In this document: piece by piece, positions 34,916 through 43,791 of the stretch
How positions within the stretch are numbered: position 1 is the first letter of the stretch
Layout: each line of letters starts with the position of its first letter
Origin: Mesotoga sp. Brook.08.105.5.1
Lineage (GTDB): Bacteria > Thermotogota > Thermotogae > Petrotogales > Kosmotogaceae
DNA length: 64,000 bases
Direction of reading: 5' to 3'
Assembly (NCBI RefSeq): GCF_002752635.1
Contig: NZ_AYTW01000013.1
Coordinates: 32,546-96,545 of the forward strand
Made by a program: the position numbers and the translations under genes
Notes under the pieces: generated by a model
Database searches by the model: none
What the model saw: the letters and a program-made list of their open reading frames with translations, nothing else
Told to the model about the DNA's origin: nothing

Positions 34916-34950
34916 AAGAGGGGGACTGGTATTCCAGTCCCCCTCTTTCT
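34916..34950 (+). terminator. Strong rho-independent terminator
   Basis: AGAGGGGGACTGG and CCAGTCCCCCTCT form a perfect 13-bp stem with a TATT loop and a T-rich tail (TTTCTTGTTT). It ends the cDPG synthetase-like gene and could serve the convergent GyrI-like remnant too. Confidence 0.9.
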
Positions 34951-34953
34951 TGT

Positions 34954-35424
34954 TTATTGTTTCTTCTTGAAAGGTATATAGATATCGAACTCCGAGTCTT
35001 CTTCTCCCGTGAATCTCCCATCATATAGCTCAAACTCATTCAGTCCGACAGGTTCATACTCGGAGTTCTGAAACACTTGCCGTATATGTACTCGTTAAGT
35101 ATCCTGTAGTGAGTCGAGCTTTCCCTTGTGGGTAAAGGCAGCGTAAGTTGCCTCGGGTATCTCGGCCCCCACCATTCCCACCGGTATCTTGTCCAGGCTT
35201 GAAACTTCTGCGGAAGCAATGTAGTCGAACTTACCGTCAACGAAATCCTCTTCCCTGGTGCACATTATTCCGTAGTGCTCCTGTGAAGGTATAACATTCT
35301 CGATCTCTGAGTATCTCTCCATGAAATCACGCCAGAGCTTCGGACAATTATTCGCCGGATCGTTTCCCCAATACTTGAGGCCTACTACCTTGAATGCTTC
35401 TTTGTGAACGATTTTCGGTTCCAT
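34954..35424 (-). pseudogene. GyrI-like effector-binding protein, frameshifted
   Basis: ATG 35424 behind GAGGGAGGG starts a GyrI-like/AraC effector-binding domain (IVHKEAFKVVGLKYWG, AEIPEATYAAFTHKG). The frame breaks after LDSLQ, continues one frame over (RILNEYIYGK), then shifts again to FQNSEYEPVGLNEFELYDG and ends FDIYIPFKKKQ. All pieces fit one protein of about 155 residues. It follows the AraC-type gene and would supply its small-molecule sensing half. Two single-base indels break it unless they are errors. Confidence 0.75.
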
Positions 35425-35496
35425 TCTTATCCCTCCCTCAAGACTCAAAATGTCTCTCCTGTGAAGTCTCTTCTTCTGGATAACGGCGAAGTGAAG

Positions 35497-35841
35497 TTAG
35501 AGTCTTCGATACTTTCCCGGGGTAATAAAATACTTGCTTCTGAATGCTCTGGTGAAGGATTCTTGGGAATCATATCCGAACTGAAGAGCAATTTCGAGTA
35601 TTGGCATTGAAGTTGTTGCTAGCCTATCAGCCGCTTCGCTAAGCCTTCTACCCTTGAGATACTGTCCGATGGTTTCGCCAACTGTATGGAGGAAGATTCG
35701 CTGAAGATGAACAGGCGAGTAGAATGTCTTTGCACAGAGATCGCTGATAGTAACTTGAGCTGACAGACTCTCTTCAATGTAATCTATAACAGAATTGACG
35801 CAATCGACGTAATCTTCCTTCAATACGGTATCCTTAACCAT
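35497..35841 (-). CDS. AraC-family helix-turn-helix protein
   Basis: 114 residues making up a bare AraC/XylS DNA-binding domain with two HTH motifs: ISDLCAKTFYSPVHLQRIF and ILEIALQFGYDSQESFTRAF, then KYFITPGKYRR. It resembles MarA/SoxS-sized regulators or the N-terminal half of Rob-type proteins. The GyrI-like gene 72 bases downstream would be the sensor half in Rob-like regulators. Here the sensor gene is frameshifted, so the regulator may have lost its ligand response. Start ATG with GGAGGTGAAGGG upstream. Confidence 0.85.
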   Translation of the reverse strand: MVKDTVLKEDYVDCVNSVIDYIEESLSAQVTISDLCAKTFYSPVHLQRIFLHTVGETIGQYLKGRRLSEAADRLATTSMPILEIALQFGYDSQESFTRAFRSKYFITPGKYRRL

Positions 35842-35984
35842 CCCTTCACCTCCTCCGTGTATGCAAGATTATACATTAGCGAAGAGAGTGGCTTTTTGAT
35901 AGGAATTATCATGATCCAAATAGAAACCTGGAGACTTGGTTATCAACTTGGTGGAGTCAAATGGTTCAATGAAGAAATGGAAAA

Positions 35985-36718
35985 TCAGTATAAGACGAGT
36001 CTTCCAATTGCTCTGGCAGCTTCGATAGTGCTGCTAACTTCCTTCGGTAGAGGCGGAGTTCCTTCAAAGCCAGTCTTCTCAACGAAATAAATCAGCATTA
36101 GCCTCAGTTGTTCCGATTCCCAAGAAGAAAGATTGTCAAGTGTATCCACACCTGCCTCATAGTACAGTCTTGCCCGTACGCCTTTCATCTCTTTCAACCG
36201 CGAGAGATCTGAAAGTTTCAAGTTTTCTATTATCTTGTGAATTTCGATGCCTGTCCGTTGAGATAGGCTTTCCCCAAGTTCTGGAGTAAATGCAGCTTCG
36301 ATCATCTGGTCAGTTCGGATGATCCCTGCCTGTGCGAGTTTGTCAATAACCTGTCTGTCGTGCCCCAGGAAACTATCAAGTCCTTTTCGGTCCGAAGATA
36401 CTTCTTTCTCACGAAGCTCGGAAGCACGTGCAACGAGTGAAGGTTGCAAGAGAAAACAGAAATAGAGCGCTATACTCCTCAGAAGTTTCTTCGGAAAGCT
36501 TCTCTCTTCCGCAAAGACTCTGCTGGAATACAGAATATCTTCTGTTTCTGTCTCTTCGATTGTTTTGCTTTTCGAATCAAGGAGGAACCTTTCAAAGAAG
36601 ATTCTACTAGACCATCAATAACACTTGGTTTCTTGCCCTTTCTTTTGAGGAAAACCGAGAAATCTTCTTTATCACATCGATCGCCCTTCTCATTATGAAG
36701 GAGACACGGAACCTTCAA
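35985..36718 (-). pseudogene. Helix-hairpin-helix (DUF4332-like) protein with N-terminal SAM-like domain, frameshifted
   Basis: The intact downstream frame encodes about 150 residues with helix-hairpin-helix character (LSDLSRLKEMKGVRARLYYEAGVDTL). The same frame is open upstream past its apparent TTG start (SSRVFAEERSFPKKLLRSIALYF, IFFERFLLDSKSKTIEETE). An upstream frame encodes EDFSVFLKRKGKKPSVIDGLVES, which resembles the start of a SAM-like/core-binding helical domain. A single-base shift near 36600 joins them into one protein of about 240 residues. DUF4332-type HhH proteins probably bind DNA or proteins; function unknown. Confidence 0.55.
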
Positions 36719-36757
36719 GAAGCAGGCAGAAACGTTGATGGTACGCGCTGAAAGTCA

Positions 36758-37687
36758 TCATAGCCTTTTTACTTCGATTCTTGGAAGGAGTTCAATAACA
36801 TCGTTGTACTTGCAGAGTTCAGTACCCGGAGTCATAACAGCCGCAGAACTAGCAGCTCCAGCCATTTTCAACGCAACCTCTGCTGTTTCTCCCAGCTCTC
36901 TGGACATGCAGTAGGCGGCAAGGAATGAGTCGCCGGCGCCAACTGCGCTCTTTACAGGAACTTCAGGAACGTTTATTCTATAGAGGCTGCCGCTCAGAAG
37001 TGCAAGAGCTCCCTTTCCACCCATAGTAAGAAGAACTTCCTCGATCGAGTACTTTTCAGAAACTTCCTGAACTGCCCTTCTGAGGTCGGACTCTCCTTTC
37101 AAGTCTCGTTTCAGCAACCTCTGAAGTTCGTGTGTATTCGGCTTTATTCCTTTGGGACCGGCCTTAACTCCTTCAGAAAAAGGTTCTTTATCGGAATCAA
37201 TATAGACGTTGACACCAATACCCCTCATTCTTGAACACAGCTGCCTGTAAATATCGTTGCTGACTCCTTCTGGAACACTTCCGCATAATAGCAGATAGTC
37301 ATCCTTTCTAAGCAGAATATCGACCGTCTTGAACAGCTTGTCTACTTCTCTGTTGGAGATAACAGGTCCCGGAAGACTCAACCTGTATTGTCCTTTTTTC
37401 GTTTCAATGAGTATGTTCGTTCTCGTCTCCTTATCACTTCTTACCGTTGCATAAACAACACCTTCTTCATCCAGCATTTCCTCTACTATCTTTCCGGTGT
37501 GTCCACCAAGAAAGGCAATTGATACAGAGTGACCACCCAGTTCGTTTACTACTCGAGACACATCTACTCCCTTTCCGGCGGGGTAATCCTTCACTCTCTC
37601 TACCCTTACGGTATCGTCTTCTGTAAGTCTTTCTGTGTAGAGAAATCTATCCAGCGCTGCATTCAATGTCAGTGAAAAGATCATCAT
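36758..37687 (-). CDS. PfkB-family sugar kinase (1-phosphofructokinase / tagatose-6-phosphate kinase type)
   Basis: 309 residues from the ATG-ATG pair at 37687, behind GGAGGAAG. It has TLNAALDRFLY, the N-terminal glycine motif PAGKGVDVSRVVNELGG, GSVPEGV and the C-terminal catalytic motif AVGAGDSFLAAY (Asp base). PAGKG and TLNAALD point to the FruK/LacC branch that phosphorylates fructose-1-phosphate or tagatose-6-phosphate. No PTS fructose transporter is in the window, so the substrate is uncertain. It follows rsmE by 7 bases in the serS operon. Confidence 0.88.
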   Translation of the reverse strand: MMIFSLTLNAALDRFLYTERLTEDDTVRVERVKDYPAGKGVDVSRVVNELGGHSVSIAFLGGHTGKIVEEMLDEEGVVYATVRSDKETRTNILIETKKGQYRLSLPGPVISNREVDKLFKTVDILLRKDDYLLLCGSVPEGVSNDIYRQLCSRMRGIGVNVYIDSDKEPFSEGVKAGPKGIKPNTHELQRLLKRDLKGESDLRRAVQEVSEKYSIEEVLLTMGGKGALALLSGSLYRINVPEVPVKSAVGAGDSFLAAYCMSRELGETAEVALKMAGAASSAAVMTPGTELCKYNDVIELLPRIEVKRL

Positions 37688-37694
37688 CTTCCTC

Positions 37695-38381
37695 CTATAT
37701 TCTGCCAAGAAAGTAATTGATAATACTTAGAATGACAATAACACCTGTCTCCACTCTAAGCGTTCTACTACCGAGAGAGATAGAAGTGCAACGATCGGTC
37801 AACTGCGCAATCTCCTTCTGAGTAAAACCTCCTTCAGGTCCAACAATCACTCTTAGATTACGTTCCTCAGCAAGATCTCTTTGCATCTCCCTAATTGCTC
37901 TTCCTCCAAAGTCAAGAAGCAGATTACGCGATCCTTCCAAGGCGAAACTCTTCAGAACAGATACTTCTGGAACACGAGGGTTCACACTCTGTTTTGCGGC
38001 CTCTTTGGCTACGGTCAGGAGCTTTGCGGTCTTGCTTTCGTCCAGTCTCGAGACTGACCTCACACTGTTGAAGACTTCTATTCTATCGACTCCGAGTTCA
38101 GTAGCTTTCTCAATAAGAATGCGAAGCCGTGGCCACTTCGTTGATGCCACGGCTACAGTTACTCTTTTTTTATCTCGTTCTATGTATTCTCGTTCGACTA
38201 TCTTTCCAGAACTACTCGACTTTCCCAGCTCTTTAAGAACGAATCTGTAGATAGTTCCCCTTCCGTCGATACCTATCAGTTTGTCTCCCGGATTAGCCCT
38301 CATCACCTTAAGGTGCTTCGTTTCATCGCTGTCAAGAGTGACCGTGTCACCTTCTGCCAATACAAAGTAAGCATTCGGCAA
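37695..38381 (-). CDS. rsmE: 16S rRNA (uracil-1498-N3)-methyltransferase
   Basis: 228 residues. An N-terminal PUA-like domain (HLKVMRANPGDKLIGIDGRG) is followed by a SPOUT knot with the SAM-binding loop VGPEGGFTQKEI and LGSRTLRVETGVIV. ATKWPRLRILIEKATELGV is the typical central motif. It methylates U1498 of 16S rRNA near the decoding centre. The start abuts the serS stop with no gap, and pfkB follows. Confidence 0.93.
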   Translation of the reverse strand: MPNAYFVLAEGDTVTLDSDETKHLKVMRANPGDKLIGIDGRGTIYRFVLKELGKSSSSGKIVEREYIERDKKRVTVAVASTKWPRLRILIEKATELGVDRIEVFNSVRSVSRLDESKTAKLLTVAKEAAKQSVNPRVPEVSVLKSFALEGSRNLLLDFGGRAIREMQRDLAEERNLRVIVGPEGGFTQKEIAQLTDRCTSISLGSRTLRVETGVIVILSIINYFLGRI

Positions 38382-39650
38382 TTAACCGATAACCTCCTGT
38401 CCCATATACGGCACGAGCACTTTGGGAACAACGATTTTTCCGTCCTCTCTCTGGTAGTTCTCCACTATTGCAACCAGAGTTCTTCCAACTGCAAGTCCCG
38501 AACCGTTCAGGCAATGCACGAACCTCAGTTTGTTATCGTCGTCTCTGAATCTGATGTTTGCCCTTCTCGGCTGGAAGTCTTCAACATTTGAACAGGAAGA
38601 GATCTCTCTATATGTATTGTATGAAGGCAACCAAACTTCAAGATCGTATGTCTTGGCTGATGCAAATCCGATATCTCCGGTGCAGAGAGATACAACTCTG
38701 TAAGGGAGTTCAAGCTTCTTCAAAACGTCCTCGGCATCGGCAGTGAGACTCTCCAGCGCATCATAGGACTTGTCGGGATGAGTGAACCAGACGAGCTCCA
38801 CCTTGTCAAACTGATGGACCCTTATCATTCCTCTTACGTCCTTTCCATAAGATCCGGCTTCTCTTCTGAAGCAGGCGCTGTAGGCAGTGTACTTCTTTGG
38901 AAGATCGCTATCTATTATTTCATCCATGTGTTGTGCCACCAGCGGCACTTCGGCCGTCGGTATCATGAACATATCATCGGGATCTATCCTGTAAGCCTCG
39001 TCTTCGAACTTGGGAAGCTGACCTGTTGCCTGCATTGTCTCCCTCTTCACCATGAAAGGAAGGGCAACTTCTTCGTATCCCTTCGAGTGGTGGAGGTCTA
39101 GCATGAAATTCGCAATTGACCTCTCAAGCCTTGCGAGATCTCCCCTAAGAATAGTGAATCTCGCTCCAGAAATCTTGGCAGCCCTTTCGAAGTCAATCAG
39201 TCCTGTGTCCGGACCATAATCCCAGTGAGCTTTGATTTCGAAATCAACTTTTCTCGGTTCACCCCAGAATCTGAGAACTACATTGTCTTCCTCGCCCTTT
39301 CCTACAGGGGTCGTGCTTGAGGGGATGTTCGGAAGATACAGGAGTTTCTCTCTAAGCTCTTCGTCAATTTGAGAAGTTCGGTTGTCCAGGTCCTTGACTT
39401 CAGACGAAATCTCCTTTGCCCTTTCCATCAGAGAAGCAGCAAGACTCTGGTCTTTACTGGCCTTGGCGCGGGCAATTTCTGAGGATATACTGTTTCTTTC
39501 GGCCTTCTTTTGCTCCACAATTTGAAGAGCCTCTCGTCTCCTTGACTCAAGATTCACAATTTCGTCCAGTAGTTCGGAGCTCATACACCTCTGTTCAAGG
39601 CCCTTTCTAACAATCTCCGGATTCTCTCGAATCAACCTTACATCAATCAT
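38382..39650 (-). CDS. serS: Seryl-tRNA synthetase
   Basis: 422 residues, normal size. The N-terminal long coiled-coil arm (about 30-100) binds the tRNA-Ser long variable arm. The class II core has motif 2 [25 protein letters not shown] and motif 3 [24 protein letters not shown] binds serine. It is the first gene of serS-rsmE-pfkB. I see no T-box or other leader in the short gap to the LptA-like gene. Confidence 0.96.
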   Translation of the reverse strand: MIDVRLIRENPEIVRKGLEQRCMSSELLDEIVNLESRRREALQIVEQKKAERNSISSEIARAKASKDQSLAASLMERAKEISSEVKDLDNRTSQIDEELREKLLYLPNIPSSTTPVGKGEEDNVVLRFWGEPRKVDFEIKAHWDYGPDTGLIDFERAAKISGARFTILRGDLARLERSIANFMLDLHHSKGYEEVALPFMVKRETMQATGQLPKFEDEAYRIDPDDMFMIPTAEVPLVAQHMDEIIDSDLPKKYTAYSACFRREAGSYGKDVRGMIRVHQFDKVELVWFTHPDKSYDALESLTADAEDVLKKLELPYRVVSLCTGDIGFASAKTYDLEVWLPSYNTYREISSCSNVEDFQPRRANIRFRDDDNKLRFVHCLNGSGLAVGRTLVAIVENYQREDGKIVVPKVLVPYMGQEVIG

Positions 39651-39665
39651 TGTCTCTTCCTCCTG

Positions 39666-40331
39666 CTAGAAAACAAGCTCTATCTCCACACTCTTTCCTT
39701 CGAATGAATCGTCATTTGTATCGTAAATCAGTTCACTGGCCCAGATCTTCCTACTATTCTTGAAGTCATCTACGAAAACGCTTCCTTTAAGGTTCAGGAG
39801 TCCCGTATCTCCAAAGTATTCGAAGTAAAGGGTATCAACGTTGAGGTCGCCCTTGTAATCGATGAAGATAAGTTCGGGAGTTGCCTCTTCGGTCTCCTTC
39901 GCGAAACCCTCGTAATATTCGCTCTTTTGATCGAAGTTGAGAATCTCTGTCCGATAAATGTTTATGTTTTTTCCATCTTCTTCCTTTGAGTAGATCATCG
40001 CTTCAACATTTCCGACAAGTATGCCGGTTGACTTATCAAGGTTGTAATCAAGGGAAGAGGCGGTTGCCTCACCGGTCTGAAACTTGACGAATGTCTCCCC
40101 TTCAGTCACAAAGCTTTCCCAGTCAGTTGTGCCTTTCGTGGCCGTTGCAAGAGGAGTCTCTACGTAAATGTCTCCATCCTTATTTATCGACACGTTACCT
40201 ATAAAAGTAAAGACATCTTTTCGGAGCGACCCCAGAACAGTATCCCCTTTAATTCTCACGGTGCTTGCAAAGATTGTTGCTGCAAGGGAAACGAGAATTA
40301 GTCCAGTTATAATAATACTCTTTCTCTTCAT
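39666..40331 (-). CDS. LptA/OstA-like exported protein
   Basis: 221 residues with a signal peptide (about 1-22, IFAST). The remainder is a repeating beta pattern typical of the OstA/LptA/LptC beta-jellyroll (FTFIGNVSINKDGDIYVETPLATA, GILVGNVEAMI, GLLNLKGSVFVDDFKNSRKIWASEL). Such proteins form a bridge for lipopolysaccharide-like lipids across the periplasm. It lies between marR and serS on one strand. Together with the LptB-like ATPase at 17.5 kb it suggests a minimal Lpt-type system; its lipid cargo in this lineage is not known. Confidence 0.7.
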   Translation of the reverse strand: MKRKSIIITGLILVSLAATIFASTVRIKGDTVLGSLRKDVFTFIGNVSINKDGDIYVETPLATATKGTTDWESFVTEGETFVKFQTGEATASSLDYNLDKSTGILVGNVEAMIYSKEEDGKNINIYRTEILNFDQKSEYYEGFAKETEEATPELIFIDYKGDLNVDTLYFEYFGDTGLLNLKGSVFVDDFKNSRKIWASELIYDTNDDSFEGKSVEIELVF

Positions 40332-40347
40332 GAATACCTCCAGACGA

Positions 40348-40809
40348 TTATTCGTTTGCTTTCTTAGAGTCCATTATCTCTATAAGATTCTTGACGATTA
40401 CCTCGAGAGCCTTTACCTGATCGGACTTTATTTCAGTCATTACCGATTTCAGGTACTCTACTCTTCTATCGATAACGTTCTCTATAAGTGTTCTTCCAGA
40501 ATCGGAAATGTCGATTATGAATGATCTCCTATCTTTGTCGGAACGTCTTCGTTCTACCAAATCAGCATCAATAAGCCTTTTCACAAGACCTGTTGTTGTG
40601 CTCTTGGTTATTCCAAGCCAGCGACTGATGTCACTCATCCTCTTTTCTCCATTGAAGAAAAGGACCTGCAGGACATCGAACTGGGCCGGAGTGATCGGGA
40701 AGTCCCTCAGAACCTTTCTTCCTTCCCTTCTAATCCTCGTAGAAATCGTTCTCAGGTTTTTCTCCAGAACTGCTGCATCTTCCTTTTCGATTTCATTTCC
40801 GGACATCAC
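40348..40809 (-). CDS. MarR-family transcription regulator
   Basis: 153 residues with the MarR winged helix: ITPAQFDVLQVLFFNG, MSDISRWLGITKSTTTGLVKRLI, then the wing RRRSDKDRRSFIIDISDSG. Flanking helices make the dimer. It lies 16 bases before the LptA-like gene and divergent from rnhB, so it may control its own unit. Ligand unknown. The intergenic 95 bases are AT-rich without a clear palindrome. Confidence 0.9.
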   Translation of the reverse strand: MMSGNEIEKEDAAVLEKNLRTISTRIRREGRKVLRDFPITPAQFDVLQVLFFNGEKRMSDISRWLGITKSTTTGLVKRLIDADLVERRRSDKDRRSFIIDISDSGRTLIENVIDRRVEYLKSVMTEIKSDQVKALEVIVKNLIEIMDSKKANE

Positions 40810-40960
40810 TACACCTCCAAACCCTTTGTATTGGTTGAAAGAAACCGTTACTACTCAAGAGATTATATCATCATCTTAACCAGGGTTATGACTGATTCTA
40901 GCGTTGGTGGCGTTCATTCACGGTTATACTTGCATAATAACGGTGACTGAAGGCCGCCGA

Positions 40961-41686
40961 ATGGTGATGTATAATCTCAGTATGAAATCAGCTGAAAGAG
41001 AGCTCGCCGATTTGACAAGGTTCGATGTCTCATATAGAGAGGATTACATAACAGTTGCCGGAGTTGACGAAGCGGGAAGAGGTCCTCTGTCAGGTCCGGT
41101 TGTAGCCGCCGCAGTCATTACGCTCGAACCTGTGGACGGTGTCTATGATTCCAAGGCTCTATGCAGAAAAGAAAGAGAGTATCTATACGATAGAGTGATG
41201 GAGGCTTCTATAGTTGGTATTGGGGTCTCGTCGCCTGAGGAGATTGACTTGCTGAACATTCTTGCTGCAACAAGGCTTGCAATGAATAGGGCTCTGAACA
41301 ATTTATCCGAAAGGCCCAATTACGTTCTGGTTGATGGAAAGTCGCTTAATCTAGATGTTAAGGGAGAGTGCATAGTCGGAGGAGATAGAAGGAGCGCATC
41401 GATAGCCAGTGCCTCGATTGTAGCAAAGGTATTCAGAGATAGAATTATGGATTCTTTGGACATTCTGTATCCTGAATATGGCTATCGAAGTCATAAGGGT
41501 TATGGCACAGAAAAACATCTGCAGGCTCTGAGAAAATACGGACCAACAACGTGGCACAGATTGACATTCAGGCCGATAAGAGAGCTGATCACAAAGGAAT
41601 TGGCAACGCATTGGTCAAATGAAGAGGGAGTTGGCAGAGCAAGGCTTTTTAGAGCGGGCATGGTTGAGATGGAGGCAAAGAATTGA
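40961..41686 (+). CDS. rnhB: Ribonuclease HII
   Basis: About 240 residues. The start is uncertain: ATG at 40961, 40967 or 40982 all have weak ribosome sites. The active site is intact: GVDEAGRGPLSGPVVAAAV (Asp-Glu), YDSKAL, LVDGKS (Asp), SIVAKVFRD and SHKGYGTEKH. It cuts RNA in RNA-DNA hybrids, including single ribonucleotides. A C-terminal tail of about 35 residues (HWSNEEGVGRARLFRAG) goes beyond the usual end. It heads the tightly overlapping rnhB-mazG-surA-like-DUF59-prmC operon. Confidence 0.92.
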   Translation: MVMYNLSMKSAERELADLTRFDVSYREDYITVAGVDEAGRGPLSGPVVAAAVITLEPVDGVYDSKALCRKEREYLYDRVMEASIVGIGVSSPEEIDLLNILAATRLAMNRALNNLSERPNYVLVDGKSLNLDVKGECIVGGDRRSASIASASIVAKVFRDRIMDSLDILYPEYGYRSHKGYGTEKHLQALRKYGPTTWHRLTFRPIRELITKELATHWSNEEGVGRARLFRAGMVEMEAKN

Positions 41687-42468
41687 GAGACGAGTTTGAG
41701 GAAAGCGAATGGGTAAGACTAATCGAAACAATGAAGAAGTTGAGATCTCCCGGAGGCTGTGAATGGGATATAGAACAGACTCATAGGTCCTTGAAACCGT
41801 ACCTGATAGAAGAGGCTTATGAGGTTCTCGATGCTATAGACGAAGGGAATGACAATGAGTTGGTAGAAGAGCTTGGCGACGTTCTCCTTCAGATAGTCTT
41901 CCACGCTCAGATTGCTGCCGAAAGAGGGGCGTTTTCTATAACGGATATTGTCAGTATGTTGACTGAAAAGCTTATCAGAAGGCATCCCCACGTCTTTTCC
42001 GATTCGAAAGGCTACTCCTATCGCCAATGGGAAGAGATCAAAGCGAAGGAAAAGGGAGGAAATGAGTCTCCCGCTTCTTCAATAGGCAAGGTCAACAAAG
42101 CGCTGCCAGCACTTAGTTTGGCCCGCAGGGTTCAGGAAAATGCATCGGTTGTTGGATTTGATTGGGAAGATATGAATGGTCCGCGCGACAAACTGAATGA
42201 AGAGATTGAAGAGCTGGACTGTGCTATAAAGGAAAGAGATAAGAAGAAGATTGAAGAGGAAATCGGTGACCTTCTCTTTACAATTGCTAATTTATCGAGA
42301 TTTCTCGAGGTTGATCCTGAATCAGCTTTGAGAAGATCGACAGAGAAATTCGTGAACCGTTTTCACGAGATGGAGAGTCATATTGAGAGATACGGTCTGG
42401 ATATTGAAAGCATGACCATAGATGAGCTTAATCACCTGTGGGAAAAAGCGAAGGAGGGTACAAATTGA
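41683..42468 (+). CDS. mazG: Nucleoside triphosphate pyrophosphohydrolase MazG
   Basis: 261 residues with the tandem all-helical MazG fold. The first domain has GGCEWDIEQTHRSLKPYLIEEAYEVLDAI and ELGDVLLQIVFHAQ with E-E-x-x-D metal sites. The second has EEEIGDLLFTIANLSRFL. It hydrolyses house-cleaning (d)NTPs to NMPs. The TTG start overlaps the rnhB stop by 4 bases, and its own stop overlaps the next start by 4. Confidence 0.94.
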   Translation: MRDEFEESEWVRLIETMKKLRSPGGCEWDIEQTHRSLKPYLIEEAYEVLDAIDEGNDNELVEELGDVLLQIVFHAQIAAERGAFSITDIVSMLTEKLIRRHPHVFSDSKGYSYRQWEEIKAKEKGGNESPASSIGKVNKALPALSLARRVQENASVVGFDWEDMNGPRDKLNEEIEELDCAIKERDKKKIEEEIGDLLFTIANLSRFLEVDPESALRRSTEKFVNRFHEMESHIERYGLDIESMTIDELNHLWEKAKEGTN

Positions 42469-43487
42469 AGAAGCTGCTGATCGCTGCCCTGATTATTATG
42501 TTACTCACTGTAGCAACATTCGCGCAAACGGAGGATTTATCCGGGAGTGGGATAGCCGCCAGGGTAAATGGCGAGATTATCACCATGGACGCTTTTCTTT
42601 CTAAAGTTCTGCCTAACTACACTGAAATATCAAAAAGAATCGAAGAAGTAGATCCTCTGTTTTCTGAGATGCTTCTGAATACGGAAGCCGGTCAGAAGTT
42701 GCTTGAAGAATATGAAAGGAATTCTCTGGAGGCGTTGATTGAAGAGACTCTTCTTATTCAGTACGCGAGAGAAGCTGGGATAGAGGCCAACTCAGAAGCA
42801 TTGAAGAGCGTTGTGAATAAGTCTATTATGGATACGCTGGCAGAATTGGAGGTCGAGAAGTCCGATGCAGATCTCTTCTACATACTTAGGGGATACATCG
42901 ACGGATTGAGTTCCTATGAGGCGAAAGTTGTCCGGGATCTTGCATACAGAGAGGTTCTTAATGCTCTATATGAAGCAGTCACCATGAATGCTACGGTTAC
43001 AGAAGAGGAGATTGAGCAGTATTACATGGCCAATTCGTCCAAGTATGCTGTGGAGGAAGAAAGAGCGAACATGAAGGTACTCCTGTTCGATTCATTCTCC
43101 GAAGCCTATTCTGTATGGAAGGCCGCGTCGAGAGATGCAAATCCAGCTTCCGTTCTCGACACTTTTCCCGAAGTTGTTACCAGAAGCTTCACGAGGCAGG
43201 AAATTGAAAGTCTCAATCCGGAACTGGTTAAGTCCCTCTTCAAGCCAACGGACGGCGAATTGCTTTCTTCTGTTGTAACTCTTGACAACAGATACGCGGT
43301 TATCTATCTTCAGTCATACTCTCCTGCAGGTTCGCAGGGTGTTGAAGATGTGAGGGAAGAGATCGAGAAGAACCTGATCGAAGAGAAAAAGGACTTGTTA
43401 TGGAGAGTCTGGAAAGAACAAGAATTTAAGCCTTTCAAAGAAAGTGCCATAGTAGAAAGATACTATGAAGCAGATGGAGGAGAATGA
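42465..43487 (+). CDS. SurA-like exported peptidyl-prolyl isomerase/chaperone
   Basis: 340 residues from TTG 42465 (GAAGGAGG upstream; overlaps mazG stop). Signal peptide at about 1-19 (ATFAQ). A SurA N-terminal helical domain follows (AARVNGEIITMDAFLSKVLP, LIEETLLIQYAREAGIE). The C-terminal part (about 190-320) resembles a parvulin PPIase domain but with weak conservation of active-site residues (FTRQEIESLNPELVKSLFKP). It probably assists folding of envelope proteins. Isomerase activity is uncertain. Confidence 0.8.
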   Translation: MKKLLIAALIIMLLTVATFAQTEDLSGSGIAARVNGEIITMDAFLSKVLPNYTEISKRIEEVDPLFSEMLLNTEAGQKLLEEYERNSLEALIEETLLIQYAREAGIEANSEALKSVVNKSIMDTLAELEVEKSDADLFYILRGYIDGLSSYEAKVVRDLAYREVLNALYEAVTMNATVTEEEIEQYYMANSSKYAVEEERANMKVLLFDSFSEAYSVWKAASRDANPASVLDTFPEVVTRSFTRQEIESLNPELVKSLFKPTDGELLSSVVTLDNRYAVIYLQSYSPAGSQGVEDVREEIEKNLIEEKKDLLWRVWKEQEFKPFKESAIVERYYEADGGE

Positions 43488-43488
43488 A

Positions 43489-43791
43489 TTGAGTGTCATA
43501 AAGGAAGATGTAATGAAAGCTCTTGAAGAAGTCTATGATCTCGAAATTGGCTTCGATATAGTTTCTCTGGGACTAGTTTACGGCGTGAATATTCAGGATG
43601 GGAAAGATGTGAGAATCAAGATGACGTTGACGACGCCGATGTGTCCCCTTGCCGGACTGATGACGGAAGACGCAAGAAGAAAGGTCAGCGAGATCGAGGG
43701 AATTGGGGACGTTAAGATTGAGCTTACCTTTGACCCACCATGGACGCCTGAGATGGCAAGTGATGACGTCAGAAAGATTCTTGGAATGTGA
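43489..43791 (+). CDS. DUF59/MIP18-family iron-sulfur assembly factor (SufT-like)
   Basis: 100 residues from TTG 43489, correctly spaced from GGAGGAG; the longer frame overlaps the upstream gene. The MIP18 fold shows ALEEVYDLEIGFDIVSLGLVY, the reactive Cys in TTPMCPLAGL and the ending FDPPWTPEMAS. Members help load Fe-S clusters onto apoproteins (SufT, PaaD). No suf genes lie here. The next gene begins within its stop. Confidence 0.88.
   Translation: MSVIKEDVMKALEEVYDLEIGFDIVSLGLVYGVNIQDGKDVRIKMTLTTPMCPLAGLMTEDARRKVSEIEGIGDVKIELTFDPPWTPEMASDDVRKILGM

Noticed and set aside
35857..36090. 77-codon plus-strand frame
   Set aside because: Antisense to the helix-hairpin-helix gene and lacks a ribosome site.
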